A stretch of 5,224 nucleotides of DNA from Deltaproteobacteria bacterium. GTDB lineage: Bacteria; Bdellovibrionota; FAC87; UBA2466. The position numbers were made by a program, and so were the translations under genes. Each line of letters opens with the position of its first letter. The first letter of the stretch is position 1. The DNA is taken from NCBI GenBank assembly GCA_013205415.1, contig JABMMY010000069.1:1-5224 (forward strand), written 5' to 3'. Shown piece after piece: positions 3,955-5,224 of this stretch. Under the pieces are notes generated by a model, which saw only the letters and a program-made list of their open reading frames with translations, searched no databases and was not told where the DNA came from.

Positions 3955-5224
3955 CTACTTCAAATACAGAATCCTTATCCCTCTATTTTCGTACTCTGCC
4001 TCATTATTATCGTAAGATACATTAGTTCCCCTAGCCCTCGAAATCGCACGACCTACATCGCTCCCGGTATAAACTCTCCTGCCTACGTCATTTTGATTAG
4101 CATTAGCGGTGTGCCCACTCACCACAGCTCGCTGCTCACTATTGCCATTACGATTAAGGGCTAAAAGGGCTGTGCTTGACCCCTTTTGCTCCGATAGGGG
4201 CAGGGCCGCCTGTTGTTTAAAATTTCGACTAGATCCTTTAGCTAAAGTAGCAATCCCTCTATTGGGAGATTTTTGATCTCTCGGGCTAATTAACGCATTA
4301 GAGACTTCATTATAGGAGCCGGTAATAGAGGTAATACCTCGTGAGGCTCCACTTTGAGTTGCGGAGGCCACAAGGGTCCGAGCCGCCTTAACATTAGATT
4401 TAGTAGCCGTTATCGTACTAGTGGGGCCAGTTGCGATATCAGTTCCCGTCTTAAAGGCCTGGCCGATTCCAGAGCTATTTGTAGTTGTATTTGCGAATCC
4501 TGAAATTGAGGGGTTATTTCCATTCGCTAAATTCCCCTGCGCAGCTCCAGCTAAACTATTACCGCTCCGACCGATGGGATTAATTTGTAATCTTCCCCCC
4601 GAATCTCTGCCCGTTTGGAATCCGGTATTCAGCCCTTGAGCCGTCTCTGCGGCCAATCGCTGTTGCTGAGCCAACTGAATCGTTTGTGCTGCCGCCTGTT
4701 GCTTTAAGGCAATCTCTTGTTGGGTAAAGTTTCTATCCGAGTCTCCTTTTTTTCTCTCGAAGTCCGCCTGTTGCTCTCTACCCTGCTTTAATTCTCCTAG
4801 TTGCATTTGCAGCTGGGTCATCTCCTTTTCGTTCTTCTCCTTGGCAAGCTTTTCTACCGCCTCGGCCTGGTCTTTAGCTATCTTTGATTGCTGTTCGATA
4901 GAAAACTTTTGTAGGTTTGCCTGAGTGGTCGCATTGGCAATTGCGGTATTTGCATTAATCTGTGCAATCTTTTTATCGGCACTTGCCTGCATCGAGGCCG
5001 CTACTATCGGAGCCGTCGCAGCCATAATCGCCGCCAACCCAAAAAGAATCTCTCCGGCACCGCCACCCTGACCTCCGCCCTGACCGCCACCCGCAGAGCA
5101 ACTTCCTTCGCCGTCGCAATTTTCTTTTTTATCACCAGCAGGAGCAGTAGCAGGAGCAGTAGCAGGAGCAGTAGCAGGAGCAGGAGCAGAAGCACGAGCA
5201 GTAGCAGTAGCAGGAGCAGTGGCA
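3955..5224 (-). CDS. Repeat-bearing coiled-coil protein, N-terminus off window
   Basis: The frame is open from the right edge to the stop at 3957-3955, giving 422 visible codons. The internal TTG at 5037-5035 is not needed as a start, because codons upstream stay open and make sense. Visible residues 1-30 are an alternating Ala-X run (X mostly Thr or Pro). Residues 36-42 are CDGEGSC, the only cysteines. Residues 44-57 are Gly-rich (GGGQ repeats). Residues 59-77 (ILFGLAAIMAATAPIVAAS) are hydrophobic and could be a membrane or packing helix. Residues 84-200 form a long Gln/Lys/Glu/Ala helix, probably coiled coil. Residues 200-422 are low-complexity, rich in Ser, Asn, Gly and Thr, ending RILYLK. 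I recognise no family. The build suggests a surface or envelope structural protein, but that is inference; a signal peptide would lie off the window. Its terminator-like hairpin follows, then the broken copy of the barrel gene. Confidence 0.78.
   Translation of the reverse strand, partial: ATAPATATARASAPAPATAPATAPATAPAGDKKENCDGEGSCSAGGGQGGGQGGGAGEILFGLAAIMAATAPIVAASMQASADKKIAQINANTAIANATTQANLQKFSIEQQSKIAKDQAEAVEKLAKEKNEKEMTQLQMQLGELKQGREQQADFERKKGDSDRNFTQQEIALKQQAAAQTIQLAQQQRLAAETAQGLNTGFQTGRDSGGRLQINPIGRSGNSLAGAAQGNLANGNNPSISGFANTTTNSSGIGQAFKTGTDIATGPTSTITATKSNVKAARTLVASATQSGASRGITSITGSYNEVSNALISPRDQKSPNRGIATLAKGSSRNFKQQAALPLSEQKGSSTALLALNRNGNSEQRAVVSGHTANANQNDVGRRVYTGSDVGRAISRARGTNVSYDNNEAEYENRGIRILYLK
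5137..5224. repeat. 12-bp tandem repeat array inside the coding sequence
   Basis: On the plus strand AGCAGGAGCAGT occurs three times exactly (5137-5172), followed by four diverged 12-base units (5173-5220), and the array runs to or past the edge. The underlying 6-base period AGCNNN encodes Ala-X on the minus strand. Units are multiples of three, so gain or loss changes the length of the Ala-Thr-Ala-Pro stretch without a frameshift. Confidence 0.9.

Noticed and set aside
5004..5195. Minus-strand frame with a poly-leucine run
   Set aside because: It is the shifted reading of the AGC-rich tandem repeat. The neighbouring frame continues in register into the long protein and is open to the window edge.
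5137..5224. CRISPR array
   Set aside because: Repeats are contiguous 12-mers with no unique spacers, and they are in-frame codons of a protein.

Overview
The window looks like an accessory-rich stretch of a Gram-negative bacterial chromosome. The evidence is a secreted protein that ends in an outer-membrane beta-barrel domain, AGGGGA-type ribosome binding sites, and decayed insertion sequences. The lineage cannot be fixed from the sequence. A Bdellovibrionota or deltaproteobacteria-like host is only an impression.

Layout. (1) Positions 1-592, minus strand: the 5' part of a secreted outer-membrane barrel protein gene that runs off the left edge. (2) 593-1019: a divergent intergenic region with two inverted repeats and, next to the ATPase gene, a clear promoter plus a tandem palindromic operator. 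(3) 1020-2201, plus: a complete AAA_14/DUF4143 ATPase, the only intact complete gene in the window. (4) 2218 to about 3178, plus: two unrelated transposase remnants joined end to end, a DD35E rve-type transposase without its N-terminus and with an in-frame stop, then the C-terminal part of an IS110-family transposase. (5) 3179-3799: no convincing gene, but a run of hairpins (3412-3517) that looks like structured RNA and a GC-rich inverted repeat (3539-3648). (6) 3751-3883, minus: a broken second copy of the leader and first 14 codons of the gene in (1). (7) 3893-3938: a perfect 21-bp hairpin. (8) 3955-5224, minus: a gene open at the right edge, encoding an Ala/Pro/Thr repeat, a Gly-rich stretch, a hydrophobic segment, a long coiled coil and a Ser/Asn/Gly-rich tail.

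Interpretation. An 84-bp direct repeat (552-635 and 3800-3883, 82 of 84 identical) brackets everything between the two minus-strand genes. The simplest reading is that those two genes were once neighbours, and that a roughly 3.2-kb accessory segment (ATPase plus IS debris) arrived between them with duplication of the 5' end of the barrel gene. Recombination between the repeats would remove exactly 3248 bp. No complete novel system is visible. The items most worth following are the repeat-bracketed island, the ATPase operator and the structured RNA candidate.
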